In this document: piece after piece, positions 8,400 to 18,450 of the stretch
Layout: the number at the start of each line of letters is the position of its first letter
Numbering within the stretch: position 1 is the first letter of the stretch
From: Novosphingobium decolorationis
GTDB lineage: Bacteria > Pseudomonadota > Alphaproteobacteria > Sphingomonadales > Sphingomonadaceae
Reading direction: 5' to 3'
Assembly (NCBI RefSeq): GCF_018417475.1
Contig: NZ_CP054856.1
Location: forward strand, 2,263,001 to 2,327,000
Length of the DNA stretch: 64,000 nucleotides
Program-made: the position numbers and the translations under genes
The notes under the pieces: model-generated
The model's input: only the letters and a program-made list of their open reading frames with translations
What the model was told of the DNA's origin: nothing
Database searches by the model: none

Positions 8400-8884
8400 A
8401 CAAGATCGCAATCCTGACGCTTGCAGCCCTCCCTCTGGCGGCCTGCAACACCAATACCGCGGTCGGCAATGATCGCGAAGCACAGCTCGATCCCCCGGCA
8501 ACTGCGGCGCCGATAGAGAGTGCTGCGAGCGCTCTTGCCAACCTCAGCCCGGGCCTCATGCTGCCCGAGACCATGAGCGACGCGGACCTCGCCACGCTGG
8601 GAGCCGAGAACACGTGTCAGTTTCGCCTGACTGAGGTCGCGTTTCCGTCGTTCGTCTACGACAACAGCGGTGGCGGCGCGATCAAGATCAACGGCAAGCT
8701 GATCCCTGTCACAGCAAGCGCCTCGGGTGAGTATGCGAATGGTGAGCTTCGTATCCGCACGCGCCTTCTCGATGACGAAGGAGACGCGGGCCTGCAGATG
8801 CAGGAACTCATCGTCGCCGGACCTCGGATGAAGGACGAGTTCGGGTTCTGGGGGTACACGACCTGCGGCAACAGCGAGGCGTGA
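8396..8884 (+). CDS. Lipoprotein of unknown function
   Basis: A 162-residue predicted lipoprotein. The signal ends in the lipobox LAAC at residue 17, so it is anchored by lipid, probably in the outer membrane or periplasm. The mature part is soluble, with two cysteines (NTCQF and TTCG) that could form a disulfide. The family is not recognised. It overlaps the DUF305 stop by four bases (ATGA) and closes the run, followed by a hairpin at 8893-8924. Confidence 0.7.
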   Translation: MNKIAILTLAALPLAACNTNTAVGNDREAQLDPPATAAPIESAASALANLSPGLMLPETMSDADLATLGAENTCQFRLTEVAFPSFVYDNSGGGAIKINGKLIPVTASASGEYANGELRIRTRLLDDEGDAGLQMQELIVAGPRMKDEFGFWGYTTCGNSEA

Positions 8885-8892
8885 ACACGAGC

Positions 8893-8924
8893 GAGCGGGC
8901 GCCAGCGTGCGTCGGCGCCCGCTC
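8893..8924 (+). terminator. Hairpin after the lipoprotein gene
   Basis: Perfect 11-bp arms GAGCGGGCGCC (8893-8903) and GGCGCCCGCTC (8914-8924) enclose a 10-nt loop, 8 nt after the stop. No T-run follows, so it may end transcription weakly or only protect the mRNA end. Confidence 0.5.
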
Positions 8925-8977
8925 CATGATCACGACGGGCCCGGCACGCGCGGCCAGATTCATAATGAGGTACGACA

Positions 8978-9697
8978 GTGGCAGCAGAGCCTGTGACCGA
9001 TGCAGCACCCATTGCGGTCTTCGGTGCCGGAGGAAAGACCGGTACGGAAATACTGCGCCATGCGGTTCGCAAGGGCATCGCGGTTCGAGCGTTCGAGCAC
9101 ACCTTGCCCGAACCATCGGACCGGGTCGATAACGTCGAGTACTTCCAATGCGATGTACTCAATGACGACTTCAGCAGCGAGCTCGAAGGTTGCCGTGCTG
9201 TTATTTCCGCACTCGGTATAGGGTTTAGTCCATCGACGGCGATCGATCCGCCTCCGCTTTACACGGAGGGAACCCGCAGGCTGGTGGAAGCGATGTCGGC
9301 AACCGGCATTTCCCGGATCGTCGTGATATCGGCAGCGTTCGTAGAGGCGCAGTCCAGCGTTCCTGCATGGTTCGAGCTCACAGCAAGACCAGCCTTGCAC
9401 AAAATTCTCGCACAGATGCGCGCAATGGAAGATCTTCTGGAGCGCGCGAAAGGCCTGGAATGGACGGCTGCGCGACCGGGCTGGCTCCTGGACGAACCCT
9501 ATACCGGTGAAGCCGTCATTTCCGACGAGCGCCTTGCCGAAGGTTGCTTTCGCTGCCGGCACGCGGATCTTGCGGCAGCGATGCTCGAATTCGTCTGCGA
9601 GAACACCTGGGTCAACGCCAAGCCCGCAATAGCCCGCCCAGAAGAAGACCGCTTCGAAAGCATGACAGCGCTGAAAGCCGAACTGGGAATCGACTGA
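8978..9697 (+). CDS. NAD(P)-binding atypical SDR (NmrA/SDR-a5-like)
   Basis: A 239-residue Rossmann protein starting at a GTG. The dinucleotide motif is VFGAGGKTGTEILRHAVRKG near residues 13-33, followed by VISALGIG and a VVISAAF strand. The classical YxxxK pair is absent, as in atypical SDRs that act as redox sensors or epimerase-like enzymes. The substrate is unknown. It lies between two copper gene runs, and a strong Shine-Dalgarno for a tiny downstream frame begins right at its stop. Confidence 0.8.
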   Translation: MAAEPVTDAAPIAVFGAGGKTGTEILRHAVRKGIAVRAFEHTLPEPSDRVDNVEYFQCDVLNDDFSSELEGCRAVISALGIGFSPSTAIDPPPLYTEGTRRLVEAMSATGISRIVVISAAFVEAQSSVPAWFELTARPALHKILAQMRAMEDLLERAKGLEWTAARPGWLLDEPYTGEAVISDERLAEGCFRCRHADLAAAMLEFVCENTWVNAKPAIARPEEDRFESMTALKAELGID

Positions 9698-9709
9698 GGA
9701 GGAGGCGGC

Positions 9710-9808
9710 ATGTTCGAGACACGTACGGCGACAATCGGGAGGGGTCACGATAATTTTGAGACTCTCCGCAGGCTGCATGACCTTGTCTTAAAAGCGGCAA
9801 AGCTCTAG
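9710..9808 (+). CDS. Possible 32-residue small protein
   Basis: A short frame with an exceptionally strong ribosome site (GAGGAGGAGG, 9697-9706) ahead of the ATG at 9710. It encodes a mostly helical, basic peptide that starts MFETRTATIGRG and ends LKAAKL. Its stop (9806-9808) sits right before the next gene's start region, so it may be a translational lead-in for the copper operon. No family is recognised and no conservation can be tested here. Confidence 0.4.
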   Translation: MFETRTATIGRGHDNFETLRRLHDLVLKAAKL

Positions 9809-9817
9809 GTGAGTGTG

Positions 9818-10174
9818 ATGCGAGCCTTGCGTACCCTAGGACTGTTATTGATCGCCTGCGGGCTATTCGTCCAGTCGGCCGCGCATGCTTCTGCTCTTCC
9901 TCAGGTCGTCGACGCAGGCGATCCGGCCTGCGCAGAGATGGAAACGATGGCGGGCGCGACTTCCACGGAAGATGACGGCAGCGCACCTTGCAAGAACCTT
10001 CGGCTGGATTGTCTGGTGGCGCTCGGGTGCATTGCGCCGCTCGCTCCCGGCGCTGATGCGACCCTTTCCGAAGACTTACCGGCGCAGGCTGCTCAATTCA
10101 GCGGTTTGATCTCCAATTCGCTCGCCGCCCCAAGGCTGGGGCCAGAACCGCCACCTCCGCAATTTCCGGCATGA
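9818..10174 (+). CDS. Small exported cysteine protein heading copper cluster 1
   Basis: A 118-residue protein with a signal peptide (about residues 1-25, cut near AHA). The mature part carries DPACAEME and the pattern PCKNLRLDCLVALGCIAPL, with cysteines that could bind metal or form disulfides. The same pattern occurs in the protein at 32808-33170, which also sits ahead of a cusCBA set. The association therefore looks functional, perhaps like small copper-responsive leader proteins such as CopL. The ATG at 9818 is preferred because AGGTGAG precedes it; a GTG at 9809 is the alternative. Confidence 0.65.
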   Translation: MRALRTLGLLLIACGLFVQSAAHASALPQVVDAGDPACAEMETMAGATSTEDDGSAPCKNLRLDCLVALGCIAPLAPGADATLSEDLPAQAAQFSGLISNSLAAPRLGPEPPPPQFPA

Positions 10175-10181
10175 CCCGCGT

Positions 10182-10197
10182 GCAGGCTTAAGCCTGC
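10182..10197 (+). promoter_or_regulatory. Hairpin between the small cysteine protein and cusC
   Basis: Perfect palindrome GCAGGCTTAAGCCTGC, 8 nt after the stop at 10174 and 94 nt before cusC. It could be a weak terminator or attenuator that sets expression of the efflux genes below the leader protein. Confidence 0.35.
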
Positions 10198-10290
10198 GCG
10201 CTCCTGCCTCTGGATGAACGGCCTGCGCTCGACGCGGGCCGGTGATCCGGAACGCGTGCCTGACGCGCTCCTTTTGCGGAATGAACAATC

Positions 10291-11526
10291 ATGAAACGAG
10301 TATGCTGGACCGCGCTTCCGGTCCTGCTGGCCATTGCGCCGGCAAGTAATGCCCAGTCGGTGGGCTATGAAGAAGCTTTGCGAGCAGCGGCTAGCGACCA
10401 GCCGCAGGTTCGAACAAGCGAGCTGCGACTGGACGCCCGGCGCGAGATCGCCGACGCTGCCGATGAACTGCCTGACCCGCGCCTTCGCGCGGGCATCCAG
10501 AACCTGCCGGTAAGCGGGCCGGCCGCGTTTGATCTGGGTCGCCAGCTTCCCACGCAGATCCAAGTCGGAATCGAACAGGAGATTCCCAATCTCGCAAAGC
10601 GCAGGGCCCGGTCTGGAATGGCGGACGCCGACATCGACTTTGCCGCAGCACAGTTGATTCAAACCCGTTACAGGGTGTGCGTCAGCGCAGGAAAGGCATG
10701 GATCTCGTTGGCTTACGCCCAACGGGCTCTGACCGTGGCCGACGATGCGCTTGCTGAAATCGGGGGGCTCGTGCCACTTGCGCGCAGTTCTGTAGCCGCC
10801 GGTTCGGCCAGACCCGCCGAAAGTCTCGAAATACGCCGTGCCGTGCTCGAGGTCGAAGATATGCGGACCAAGATTGAAGCCGACCGAGAGGCCGCGCAAG
10901 CCATGCTGTCGCGCTATACCGCTCTGACGAACGCTATCGCGACCGGAACCACGCCTTCGCCCGATCTCGATCCCGAAGGTTTGCGGGCAAGTTTGCAAAG
11001 CAATCCGGAACTTGTCGTGGCGCTTGCGCAGGTTCGTCAAGCGGAAGCGCGAAGTGATCTTGCCCGATCGGAAAGGCGTCCGGATTTCGGCGTCAATGTG
11101 AGCTATGGAAGGCGCGATCCCGACTTTGGCGATGTCGTCTCGGTGATGGGTTCGATCACGCTCCCGATTTTCGCCGACCGGCGCCAAAACCCGCGTGTAG
11201 CCGCCGCCGACGCCGAGGCGGCGGCGGCGCAGTCGGCCAGAGCAGACCGGCTCCGTGAACTCGAAGCCCAGTTCGAGACCGATCTCGCCGCATGGCGCAG
11301 CGCTTATCGACAATGGCAGCGCGCGACGGACGAACTGCTCCCTCTTGCCGAAAGCCGCGTGGACCTCGAACGCGCGAGCTTTGCCGCAGGCCGCGCGGAT
11401 CTGCTCGACATCATCGACGCCATCAAAACGCTCGCCATGCTGCGGGTGGAAATTCTGCAACGCGAAGAGGCGTCCGTCGAGGCCGCCGCGAACCTGCGAC
11501 TGACTTATGGGGAGTATGGCCGATGA
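10291..11526 (+). CDS. cusC: CusC/CzcC-like outer-membrane efflux channel (TolC family), cluster 1
   Basis: A 411-residue outer-membrane channel of a heavy-metal RND pump. A signal peptide ends near SNAQ (residue 22), followed by two outer-membrane efflux repeats rich in Ala, Glu and Arg. LPDPRLRAGIQNLPVSGPAAF and FGVNVSYGRRDPDFGD are typical of CusC/CzcC-type members next to CusA. The stop overlaps the cusB start (ATGA). The paralogue at 33568 shares both signatures. Whether it exports Cu/Ag is judged from the CusA-type pump and CusF genes that follow. Confidence 0.9.
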   Translation: MKRVCWTALPVLLAIAPASNAQSVGYEEALRAAASDQPQVRTSELRLDARREIADAADELPDPRLRAGIQNLPVSGPAAFDLGRQLPTQIQVGIEQEIPNLAKRRARSGMADADIDFAAAQLIQTRYRVCVSAGKAWISLAYAQRALTVADDALAEIGGLVPLARSSVAAGSARPAESLEIRRAVLEVEDMRTKIEADREAAQAMLSRYTALTNAIATGTTPSPDLDPEGLRASLQSNPELVVALAQVRQAEARSDLARSERRPDFGVNVSYGRRDPDFGDVVSVMGSITLPIFADRRQNPRVAAADAEAAAAQSARADRLRELEAQFETDLAAWRSAYRQWQRATDELLPLAESRVDLERASFAAGRADLLDIIDAIKTLAMLRVEILQREEASVEAAANLRLTYGEYGR

Positions 11527-13031
11527 GACCCGCAATGGGAGCCGCGTGGGACAGGCTGTCGCCGCGCCAGAAATCCTGGATGATGGCAGGCACGGTCGCG
11601 CTCATCAGTCTTGCCGCCGGCTATGGTCTCTCGCAGCTCGGCGAAGGCCAGGGTGGTGCAAGCGACGCGGGCGGCAGTGCGACCGAATGCGAGGAGGTCC
11701 TTTACTGGTACGACCCGATGGTGCCGGGGCAGCACTTCGACGAGCCGGGCAAGTCGCCCTTCATGGATATGCAGCTGGTGCCCAAGTGCGCGGGCGAGGA
11801 GGCCACTGCAGGCGTCAGGATAGATCCCGGCCTGGTGCAGAATTTCGGCATCCGCACCACTGAAGCCGAGTACGGCGTCCTCGAGCCGGAAATAACCGTC
11901 ACAGGCGTTCTGGCCTACAATGAACGCGACGTCGCGATCGTCCAGCCACGTGCCGGAGGCTATGTACAAAGAACCTACGGCCGCGCGCCCGACGATGTCG
12001 TTGGACGGGGCGCGCCGCTCGCGGATATCCTGGTTCCCGAATGGGGCGGAGCGCAGCAGGAGTATCTGGCCGTCCTGAACAGCGGTGATGAAGAACTTGC
12101 GCAGGCCATGCGCGAACGCATGCGCCTTTTGGGCATGCCTCCAGGCCTGATCTCATCGGTAGGGCGCAATGGACGTCCGCAGTCCACGATCACCGTTACC
12201 GCGCCGATTGGAGGTGCCATCACATCGCTCGGCGTGCGTCCGGGAATGACAGTCATGGCCGGACAGACGCTCGCCGAGATAACCGGTTTCTCACCGATCT
12301 GGCTCGAAGCCGCGGTGCCTGAAAGGCAGGCGGCGACTGTCCGCGTCGGGCAACCTGTCAGCGCGACGCTGACCGCATTCCCCGAGGAACGCTTCTCCGG
12401 GCCCATCATCGCTATCCTGCCGAGCGCGCAGGATGCAAGCCGTACGATCACCGTTCGTGCGCAACTGCCCAATGCATCCGGGCGCCTCAAGCCGGGCATG
12501 TTCGCACAGGTCTCGCTGACCCCGGACACACGCCGCGCGCTGCTGGTACCGTCCGAAGCGGTTATCAGGACCGGACGTCGAACCATCGTGATGGTGAAGC
12601 AGGACGAGGGCGGTTTCATGCCCGCCGAGGTCCGGATCGGCCGCGAAGCGGGTGGAAGGACCGAAGTGCTGGCCGGTCTGTCGGCAGGCGACCAGGTCGT
12701 GACATCGGGTCAGTTCCTGCTCGATTCCGAAGCAAGCCTCACCGGACTGGACGTCCGTCCGATAGATCAGGCAGATGACGCTTCCACCGGCGGCGAGGAC
12801 GCACCAGCGACCTTCGGTGCCACCGGCACGATCCAGTCGATCGCCAATGGTTCGGTGACGCTGCGGCATGGTCCTGTGCCCCGGCTCGATTGGCCCGCGA
12901 TGACCATGACCTTCCGCACGAAGAGCGCGGCGCAAATGCGCGGGCTCGAGACGGGAGACAGGGTGCGCTTCACCTTCACCCAGCAGGATGCCGGCCCCCG
13001 GATCGAGTCTATCACGAGGGCCGGACAATGA
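11523..13031 (+). CDS. cusB: CusB-like membrane fusion protein with heavy-metal-binding and CusF domains, cluster 1
   Basis: A 502-residue periplasmic adaptor linking pump and channel. Order: anchor helix (about 20-36), heavy-metal-binding domain with YWYDPM (61-66) and [10 protein letters not shown], barrel-sandwich and beta-barrel adaptor domains in the middle, and a C-terminal CusF-like domain (about 425-500) with [18 protein letters not shown]. The fused CusF domain could hand Cu(I) to the pump. The start at 11523 overlaps the cusC stop and the stop overlaps the cusA start, so the three are tightly coupled. Confidence 0.93.
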   Translation: MRPAMGAAWDRLSPRQKSWMMAGTVALISLAAGYGLSQLGEGQGGASDAGGSATECEEVLYWYDPMVPGQHFDEPGKSPFMDMQLVPKCAGEEATAGVRIDPGLVQNFGIRTTEAEYGVLEPEITVTGVLAYNERDVAIVQPRAGGYVQRTYGRAPDDVVGRGAPLADILVPEWGGAQQEYLAVLNSGDEELAQAMRERMRLLGMPPGLISSVGRNGRPQSTITVTAPIGGAITSLGVRPGMTVMAGQTLAEITGFSPIWLEAAVPERQAATVRVGQPVSATLTAFPEERFSGPIIAILPSAQDASRTITVRAQLPNASGRLKPGMFAQVSLTPDTRRALLVPSEAVIRTGRRTIVMVKQDEGGFMPAEVRIGREAGGRTEVLAGLSAGDQVVTSGQFLLDSEASLTGLDVRPIDQADDASTGGEDAPATFGATGTIQSIANGSVTLRHGPVPRLDWPAMTMTFRTKSAAQMRGLETGDRVRFTFTQQDAGPRIESITRAGQ

Positions 13032-16000
13032 TTGCTCGGATAATCGATGCCTCGATCGCCAACCGCCTGTTTATCGTTCTCGCCGCCGTCGCGGTAACGC
13101 TGGCCGGTTTCTGGGCGGTGCGCACGACGCCGGTCGACGCGTTGCCCGATCTGTCCGATGTGCAGGTTGTGGTCCGGTCAAACTATCCGGGTCAGGCCCC
13201 CCGGATCGTCGAGGAACAGGTCACCTATCCCCTGGCAACGACCATGCTCTCGGTGCCGGGGGCGAAAACCGTCCGTGGCTATTCGATGTTCGGTGACAGC
13301 TATGTCTATATCATCTTCGAGGACGGTACCGACCTCTACTGGGCACGCTCGCGCGTGCTCGAATATCTCAACCAGGTGCAGAACCGCCTGCCCGATGGCG
13401 TCACGAGCACGCTTGGGCCCGATGCAACCGGTGTGGGGTGGATCTACGAATATGCGCTCGTCGACCGGACCGGCGGGCACGACCTTGCCGGACTGCGCAG
13501 CCTGCAGGACTGGTTCCTGCGCTACGAGCTCAAGACGATTCCCGGCATTGCCGAGGTCGCCAGCGTCGGCGGAATGGTCAAGCAATACCAGGTCGTGCTG
13601 GAACCTTACCGGATGGCATCGCTCGGCGTGACTCACGCCGAGATCGTGAGCGCAATCCAGGCCGCCAACCAGGAAGCGGGCGGCTCGATCGTCGAGATGG
13701 GCGAAGCCGAATATATGGTGCGTGCCTCGGGCTATCTCGGCGACCTCGACGATTTCAGGGCGATCCCGCTGCGCGCGGTGAGCGGCGGCGTTCCGGTCAC
13801 GCTGGGCGACGTAGCGACGATCCAGGTCGGCCCCGAACTGCGCCGAGGCATCGCCGAGCTCAATGGCGAAGGCGAGGTTGCCGGCGGCATCATCGTCCTG
13901 CGCCAGGGGGCGGATGCGCGAAGCGCAATACAGGCCGTGGAACTCAAACTCGATGAGTTGCAGGCAAGCCTTCCCGAAGGCGTCGAGATCGTCACGACCT
14001 ACGACCGATCCCAGCTCATCGATGCGTCGATCGAGAACCTCACCACGAAGCTTATCGAAGAGTTTATTGTCGTGGCGCTCGTATGCGCACTGTTCCTCTG
14101 GCACGCGCGTTCGGCACTCGTCGCCATTATCACCCTGCCTTTGGGCGTGCTCGCAGCCTTCATCGTGATGCGCTTCCAGGGCGTCAATGCCAACATCATG
14201 TCGCTGGGTGGAATAGCCATCGCGATCGGTGCGATGGTAGATGCCGCCGTTGTGATGATCGAGAACGCGCACAAGCATCTCGAGCGATGGGAACACGAGA
14301 ATCCCGATACCGTGCTCGCGGTGAAGGAACGCTGGCGGATCATCGCCGATGCATCGAAGGACGTGGGACCGGCGCTGTTCTTCAGCCTGCTGATCATTAC
14401 GCTGTCGTTCCTACCGGTCTTTACCCTGCAGGCGCAGGAAGGGCGGTTATTTGCACCGCTTGCTTTCACCAAGACCTATGCGATGGCTGCCGCGGCCATT
14501 CTTTCGGTAACGCTGGTGCCGGTGATGATGGGTTGGCTGATCCGTGGGAAGATCCCTTCGGAAGATTCCAATTTTCTAAACCGCTGGCTGACGAAAATCT
14601 ATCGTCCGGGGCTCGACTGGGTCATGCGGCGCCCCAAGGCAACGCTGGCGATCGCGGCGCTGATCTTTCTGACCACCGCGATCCCCTTCACCCGGCTTGG
14701 CGGCGAGTTCCTCCCGCCGCTCGATGAAGGCGATTTGCTTTATATGCCGAGTGCATTGCCCGGCCTTTCCCCCGGCGAGGCGTCGGCGCTGCTGCAGCGC
14801 ACCGATCGCCTGATCAAGTCGGTCCCGGAAGTGGAAACGGTGTTCGGTAAAGCGGGGCGCGCCGATACGGCGACGGATCCGGCTCCCCTGACGATGTTCG
14901 AAACGACGATCCGCTTCAAGCCCCGCGAAGAATGGCGCGAGGGAATGACGCCCGATCTGCTGGTCGAGGAACTCGACCGGGTCGTCCAGGTGCCGGGCCT
15001 CGCCAATGTCTGGGTGCCGCCGATCCGCAACCGGATCGACATGCTCGCGACCGGAATCAAGAGCCCGATCGGGGTCAAGGTGTCAGGCGACGATCTCGAT
15101 CAACTGGAACGCGTTGCACTCGATGTGGAGCGTATCGCCAAGACCGTGCCTGGCGTGAGTTCCGCGCTGGCCGAGCGGCTGTCGGGCGGTCGCTATGTCG
15201 ATGTCGATATCGACCGGATGGCGGCCGCGCGATACGGACTCAACATTGCCGACATCCAGCAGATCGTCTCTGGTGCAATAGGCGGCGCCAATGTCGCACG
15301 GACCGTCGAGGGGCTGGCGCGCTATCCGATCAATGTGCGCTATCCCCGCGAAATCAGGGACAGCGTCGATGAACTCAGGGCCCTGCCGGTTCTGACGCCG
15401 TCCGGCCAACAGATTACGCTCGGCACTGTCGCCCGTATCGCCGTCAGCGACGGTCCGCCGATGCTCAAGAGCGAGCAGGGTCGTCTGACCAGCTACATCT
15501 ATGTCGATGTCCGGGGCCGCGATCTTACTTCGGTGGTCGCCGATCTTCAGGAGGCCGTCGCCGCGGGCGTCGATCTGCCTGCCGGCGTCAGTCTGTCCTA
15601 TGCGGGCCAATTCGAATATCTGACGCGCGGCTATGAGCGACTAAAGATCGTGGTTCCCGCGACGCTCGCGATCATCTTCCTGTTGCTTTATCTCATTTTC
15701 CGACGCTGGGACGAAGCCTTGCTGATCATGGGCACGCTGCCCTTTGCGCTGACGGGCGGATACTGGTTGCTCTATCTGATGGGCTACAACCAGTCGGTGG
15801 CGACTGCGGTAGGCTTCATCGCGCTCGCCGGCGTCTCCGCCGAATTCGGCGTCGTGATGCTGATCTACCTGAAAGCCGCACTGGAACGGCGACAAGCTGA
15901 CCTGAGCGCCGAAGAAGTGGACGAGGCCATCCGGGAGGGCGCGCTCCTGCGCGTGCGGCCCAAGGCGATGACCGTCGCAGTCATCCTTGCCGGTCTCTTT

Positions 16001-16195
16001 CCGATCCTGATCGGCACCGGCGCGGGCTCGGAAGTCATGAGCCGCATCGCCGCGCCGATGGTCGGCGGCATGATTACCGCGCCGCTCCTGTCCATGTTCC
16101 TGCTTCCCGCCGCTTATCTGTTGTTGCGGCGCCCCCGTCCGGAAAAATCGGCCAATTCTCAAGGAGAAGAAGAATGCGTACCCCAACCTACATGA
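13028..16195 (+). CDS. cusA: CusA-type heavy-metal RND efflux pump, cluster 1
   Basis: A 1055-residue inner-membrane proton antiporter that drives Cu(I)/Ag(I) efflux. It has the RND plan of one N-terminal helix, a periplasmic loop, a helix block, a second loop and a second helix block. HME-family signatures are [20 protein letters not shown] in the fourth helix and [16 protein letters not shown] in the second porter loop, whose methionine matches the CusA copper path. The ATG at 13028 overlaps the cusB stop. The 3' end overlaps the cusF start by 22 nt. Confidence 0.95.
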   Translation: MIARIIDASIANRLFIVLAAVAVTLAGFWAVRTTPVDALPDLSDVQVVVRSNYPGQAPRIVEEQVTYPLATTMLSVPGAKTVRGYSMFGDSYVYIIFEDGTDLYWARSRVLEYLNQVQNRLPDGVTSTLGPDATGVGWIYEYALVDRTGGHDLAGLRSLQDWFLRYELKTIPGIAEVASVGGMVKQYQVVLEPYRMASLGVTHAEIVSAIQAANQEAGGSIVEMGEAEYMVRASGYLGDLDDFRAIPLRAVSGGVPVTLGDVATIQVGPELRRGIAELNGEGEVAGGIIVLRQGADARSAIQAVELKLDELQASLPEGVEIVTTYDRSQLIDASIENLTTKLIEEFIVVALVCALFLWHARSALVAIITLPLGVLAAFIVMRFQGVNANIMSLGGIAIAIGAMVDAAVVMIENAHKHLERWEHENPDTVLAVKERWRIIADASKDVGPALFFSLLIITLSFLPVFTLQAQEGRLFAPLAFTKTYAMAAAAILSVTLVPVMMGWLIRGKIPSEDSNFLNRWLTKIYRPGLDWVMRRPKATLAIAALIFLTTAIPFTRLGGEFLPPLDEGDLLYMPSALPGLSPGEASALLQRTDRLIKSVPEVETVFGKAGRADTATDPAPLTMFETTIRFKPREEWREGMTPDLLVEELDRVVQVPGLANVWVPPIRNRIDMLATGIKSPIGVKVSGDDLDQLERVALDVERIAKTVPGVSSALAERLSGGRYVDVDIDRMAAARYGLNIADIQQIVSGAIGGANVARTVEGLARYPINVRYPREIRDSVDELRALPVLTPSGQQITLGTVARIAVSDGPPMLKSEQGRLTSYIYVDVRGRDLTSVVADLQEAVAAGVDLPAGVSLSYAGQFEYLTRGYERLKIVVPATLAIIFLLLYLIFRRWDEALLIMGTLPFALTGGYWLLYLMGYNQSVATAVGFIALAGVSAEFGVVMLIYLKAALERRQADLSAEEVDEAIREGALLRVRPKAMTVAVILAGLFPILIGTGAGSEVMSRIAAPMVGGMITAPLLSMFLLPAAYLLLRRPRPEKSANSQGEEECVPQPT

Positions 16196-16560
16196 TCCTG
16201 CTCGCGGCACCGCTGGCGCTTGCAGCCTGCGACGCTGCAGACGACAGCTCAGAGACCATGATGTCTGACGACATGGCGAACTCGGACAGCATGCCCATGT
16301 CAGGCGAAATGCCGATGGCGGAAGAGACCGGCGGCGAGCAGAGCGCCAGCGCGGAGGGAACGGTAACAGCCATCGATTCCGAGGCGGGCACCGTGACCAT
16401 CGAGCATGGTCCGGTCGAAAGTATCGGATGGCCCGCGATGACCATGGCCTTCGAAGCCGACGAACCAATCCTCGAACAGGTCAGTGTCGGTGAGGGGATA
16501 GCCTTTGAATTTCGTACTGGAACCGAAGGCAGCGTCGTTACCTCGGTAACGCCGCGATAG
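16174..16560 (+). CDS. cusF: CusF-like copper chaperone, lipoprotein form, cluster 1
   Basis: A 128-residue lipoprotein with lipobox LAAC (residue 18), a Met/Asp-rich linker (residues 25-50) and a CusF fold at the C-terminus. [20 protein letters not shown] and GWPAMTMAF hold the His, Trp and two Met ligands that bind Cu(I) or Ag(I). E. coli CusF is soluble; here lipidation would tether it near the pump. AAGGAGAAG lies just upstream of the ATG, inside the cusA end. Confidence 0.92.
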   Translation: MRTPTYMILLAAPLALAACDAADDSSETMMSDDMANSDSMPMSGEMPMAEETGGEQSASAEGTVTAIDSEAGTVTIEHGPVESIGWPAMTMAFEADEPILEQVSVGEGIAFEFRTGTEGSVVTSVTPR

Positions 16561-16568
16561 GACGGTGG

Positions 16569-16602
16569 GTGGGAGGCGCTCGGTTGCGCCGGTGCCTCCC
16601 AC
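16569..16602 (+). terminator. Hairpin after cusF of cluster 1
   Basis: Arms GTGGGAGGC (16569-16577) and GCCTCCCAC (16594-16602) close a 16-nt loop 8 nt after the cusF stop. There is no strong T-run, so it may be partial termination before the oxidase fragment. Confidence 0.45.
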
Positions 16603-16618
16603 GCGAAAACAGGTGAAT

Positions 16619-17209
16619 ATGCCAGGTATCGACAGGCCCAACTTTCAGGATCGCCGCGACTTCATGAAAAGCGCCGGCCTCGCGGCGACGGGTTTCGCGG
16701 CGCTGCCGCTGCTGGGTTGCGACACGCAAGGCAAGATGTCGCTCGATCGATCAGGCGCAAGCAGTCCCCTTGCTATTCCTCCGCTACAAGCAGGAACGAT
16801 CGAACGGGGCGAGCGTGTCTTTCGCCTGTCCCTGACACCGGGCGAGAAAGAATTCGTGCCCGGCACTCCGTCTCCGACGATCGGTATCGACGCATCCTAT
16901 CTCGGCCCGACCCTCGAAATGCGCCGCGGCGAACAGGTTCGCTTTCACATCGACAACAAGCTTGCCGAAGATGCGACCGTCCATTGGCATGGTTTCGAAC
17001 TTCCCGCCACAGCGGATGGCGGGCCGCACCAGCTCATACGGCCCGGTGAGCGCTGGAGCCCGTCCTTCGAACTACGCCAGCGCGCTTCGTTATACTGGTA
17101 TCATTCGCATCTGCATCGCCGGGCCGGACCACAGGTCTATGCCGGACTTGCTGCCCCGATCTACGTGCGCGACGAGGAAGAGGATCGCCTCGATCTGCCG
17201 AGCCGGTAG
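16619..17209 (+). pseudogene. Multicopper oxidase, truncated after the first cupredoxin domain
   Basis: A 196-residue remnant of a FtsP/CotA-type multicopper oxidase. It begins with a Tat signal (DRRDFMKSAGLAATG) and the first domain is intact, with ligand motifs HWHGF and YWYHSHLH. The frame stops shortly after RDEEEDRLDLPSR, where complete homologues continue for two more domains. Base 17210 onward belongs to an unrelated minus-strand mobile gene, so the 3' two-thirds were lost in a rearrangement. Without the last domain the type 1 and trinuclear copper sites cannot form. Confidence 0.8.
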
Positions 17210-17784
17210 CGGCCTTCCTCACCGTTGATGAGGGGCATGACGAACGTCGAGAAGCCCGAGCCGGGTCGCACCGTCCGCACCGGGCAGATCAGATGGCAGT
17301 GGGGCACACCATGCCCCCAATGCCTTCCGGGCACATGCAGAACGGCAACAGCCGCCACCTCGAGCTGGAGAGCAAGCAGGAGTCCGAAGCCTCGCGACAG
17401 CTCCCAGACCTCGTGCAGGCGCATCTCGGAAGGTATGCTGTCTGCCTCCGGAAATTTCAAGGTCATCACGGCTGCAAGGTGCTTGATGGCTCCATCGTCG
17501 TTGATGTGAAAGGCCTCGCACATTCGCTGGGGATCGCGAAATTCATCGGGCGCCCCCCGCGGCAGCAGGACATCCCACCGCTCCGCTGTCGGATCGTTCC
17601 ACTTCGTGCCGACAGCCGGCCTGTCGGTCGGATAGAGGCGCCGACCAATCACATCCTCCAGCCTGCGACGCGGCTGAGATTGACCAGCATCGGCGCCGAC
17701 CACCCCATAGGAGATGTTCTGCTCCTCGCCGGTGATCGGATCGTAATCGAGGCCTGGCGGTGCGTTGTGCTTCCTGACCGGCAT
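17161..17784 (-). CDS. Possible MobA/MobL-like relaxase-related protein, 3' end altered
   Basis: A 207-residue protein whose ATG at 17784 overlaps the stop of the preceding gene. The stretch AVLHVPGRHWGHGVPHCHL near residue 148 resembles the His-rich metal site of MobA/MobL relaxases, but this is a weak match. The last residues are low-complexity Arg/Ser read from the opposite strand of the truncated oxidase, so the native C-terminus was probably lost at about 17210. It belongs with the integrase and hypothetical gene as one mobile remnant. Function is uncertain. Confidence 0.4.
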   Translation of the reverse strand: MPVRKHNAPPGLDYDPITGEEQNISYGVVGADAGQSQPRRRLEDVIGRRLYPTDRPAVGTKWNDPTAERWDVLLPRGAPDEFRDPQRMCEAFHINDDGAIKHLAAVMTLKFPEADSIPSEMRLHEVWELSRGFGLLLALQLEVAAVAVLHVPGRHWGHGVPHCHLICPVRTVRPGSGFSTFVMPLINGEEGRYRLGRSRRSSSSSRT

Positions 17785-18299
17785 CACAGCACCTCCGTTC
17801 CGCGCGTGGCCTTGATGATCTCCTTGGCCGCGCGGCACACGCCGTCGCAGCGCTCCTGCCAGGTGACGAAATCTGGCTCCGCCTCGATATGCAGACCATC
17901 AGCGGCCATTCGGACGTGGGCGCCCTTGCGGGACGGCACGAGCCAATGGTCGCCATTCCCCGAATAAAGAATGAGATCGGGGAGCATGATCGTCTGATCG
18001 CCGCTCCAGATCACCGCATCCCACAGCACCGGATCCAGAACCTCCGGATGGAGGCCGTGCCGCGCCAGGAGGACGTCGCAGCCCGTTTTCATTGCCGCAC
18101 GCTCCATCGCCTCGCGGAAGAGCGGATAGGTACAGGGAGTGGCGGCGAGGATCAGTCCAGCCTGGCTGAGGCGGATGGATCCGGCAGGTAGGCCATAAGC
18201 GACGGCGCGGCCCATCGGGTGCGGCAGGATTTTCAGAGTGTGGCGCAGGACGCTGGAGGACGTGCGCGAGCCTTCATAGTGCGGTTCGGTATAGTTCAT
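17784..18299 (-). CDS. Hypothetical protein of the integrase remnant
   Basis: A 171-residue soluble protein of unrecognised family, with no signal or membrane helix. It contains the unusual segment DAVIWSGDQTIMLPDLILYS and a Trp/Cys motif FVTWQERCDGVC near the end. It is coupled to the next gene by a one-base overlap of stop and start. Sitting between an integrase and a possible relaxase fragment, it is most likely cargo of the same mobile element. Confidence 0.5.
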   Translation of the reverse strand: MNYTEPHYEGSRTSSSVLRHTLKILPHPMGRAVAYGLPAGSIRLSQAGLILAATPCTYPLFREAMERAAMKTGCDVLLARHGLHPEVLDPVLWDAVIWSGDQTIMLPDLILYSGNGDHWLVPSRKGAHVRMAADGLHIEAEPDFVTWQERCDGVCRAAKEIIKATRGTEVL

Positions 18300-18322
18300 C
18301 AGGGAAAACCCTCTTGCTGGAG

Positions 18323-18349
18323 AGGAGCCGATCCGTTTGATCGGCTCCT
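18323..18349 (-). terminator. Hairpin between integrase and hypothetical gene
   Basis: Perfect 11-bp arms AGGAGCCGATC (18323-18333) and GATCGGCTCCT (18339-18349) with a 5-nt loop lie downstream of the integrase gene on the minus strand. It probably ends integrase transcription before the 171-residue gene. Confidence 0.6.
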
Positions 18350-18450
18350 AGGCTTCCCTTCGATTTTCATCTCTTCAGGAAGTCGCAGCTTCCCGCTTGT
18401 TCATTTGCTCCACTTGTGAGCGGCGAACGCCTGTTCGCCGCGCATCTTCG

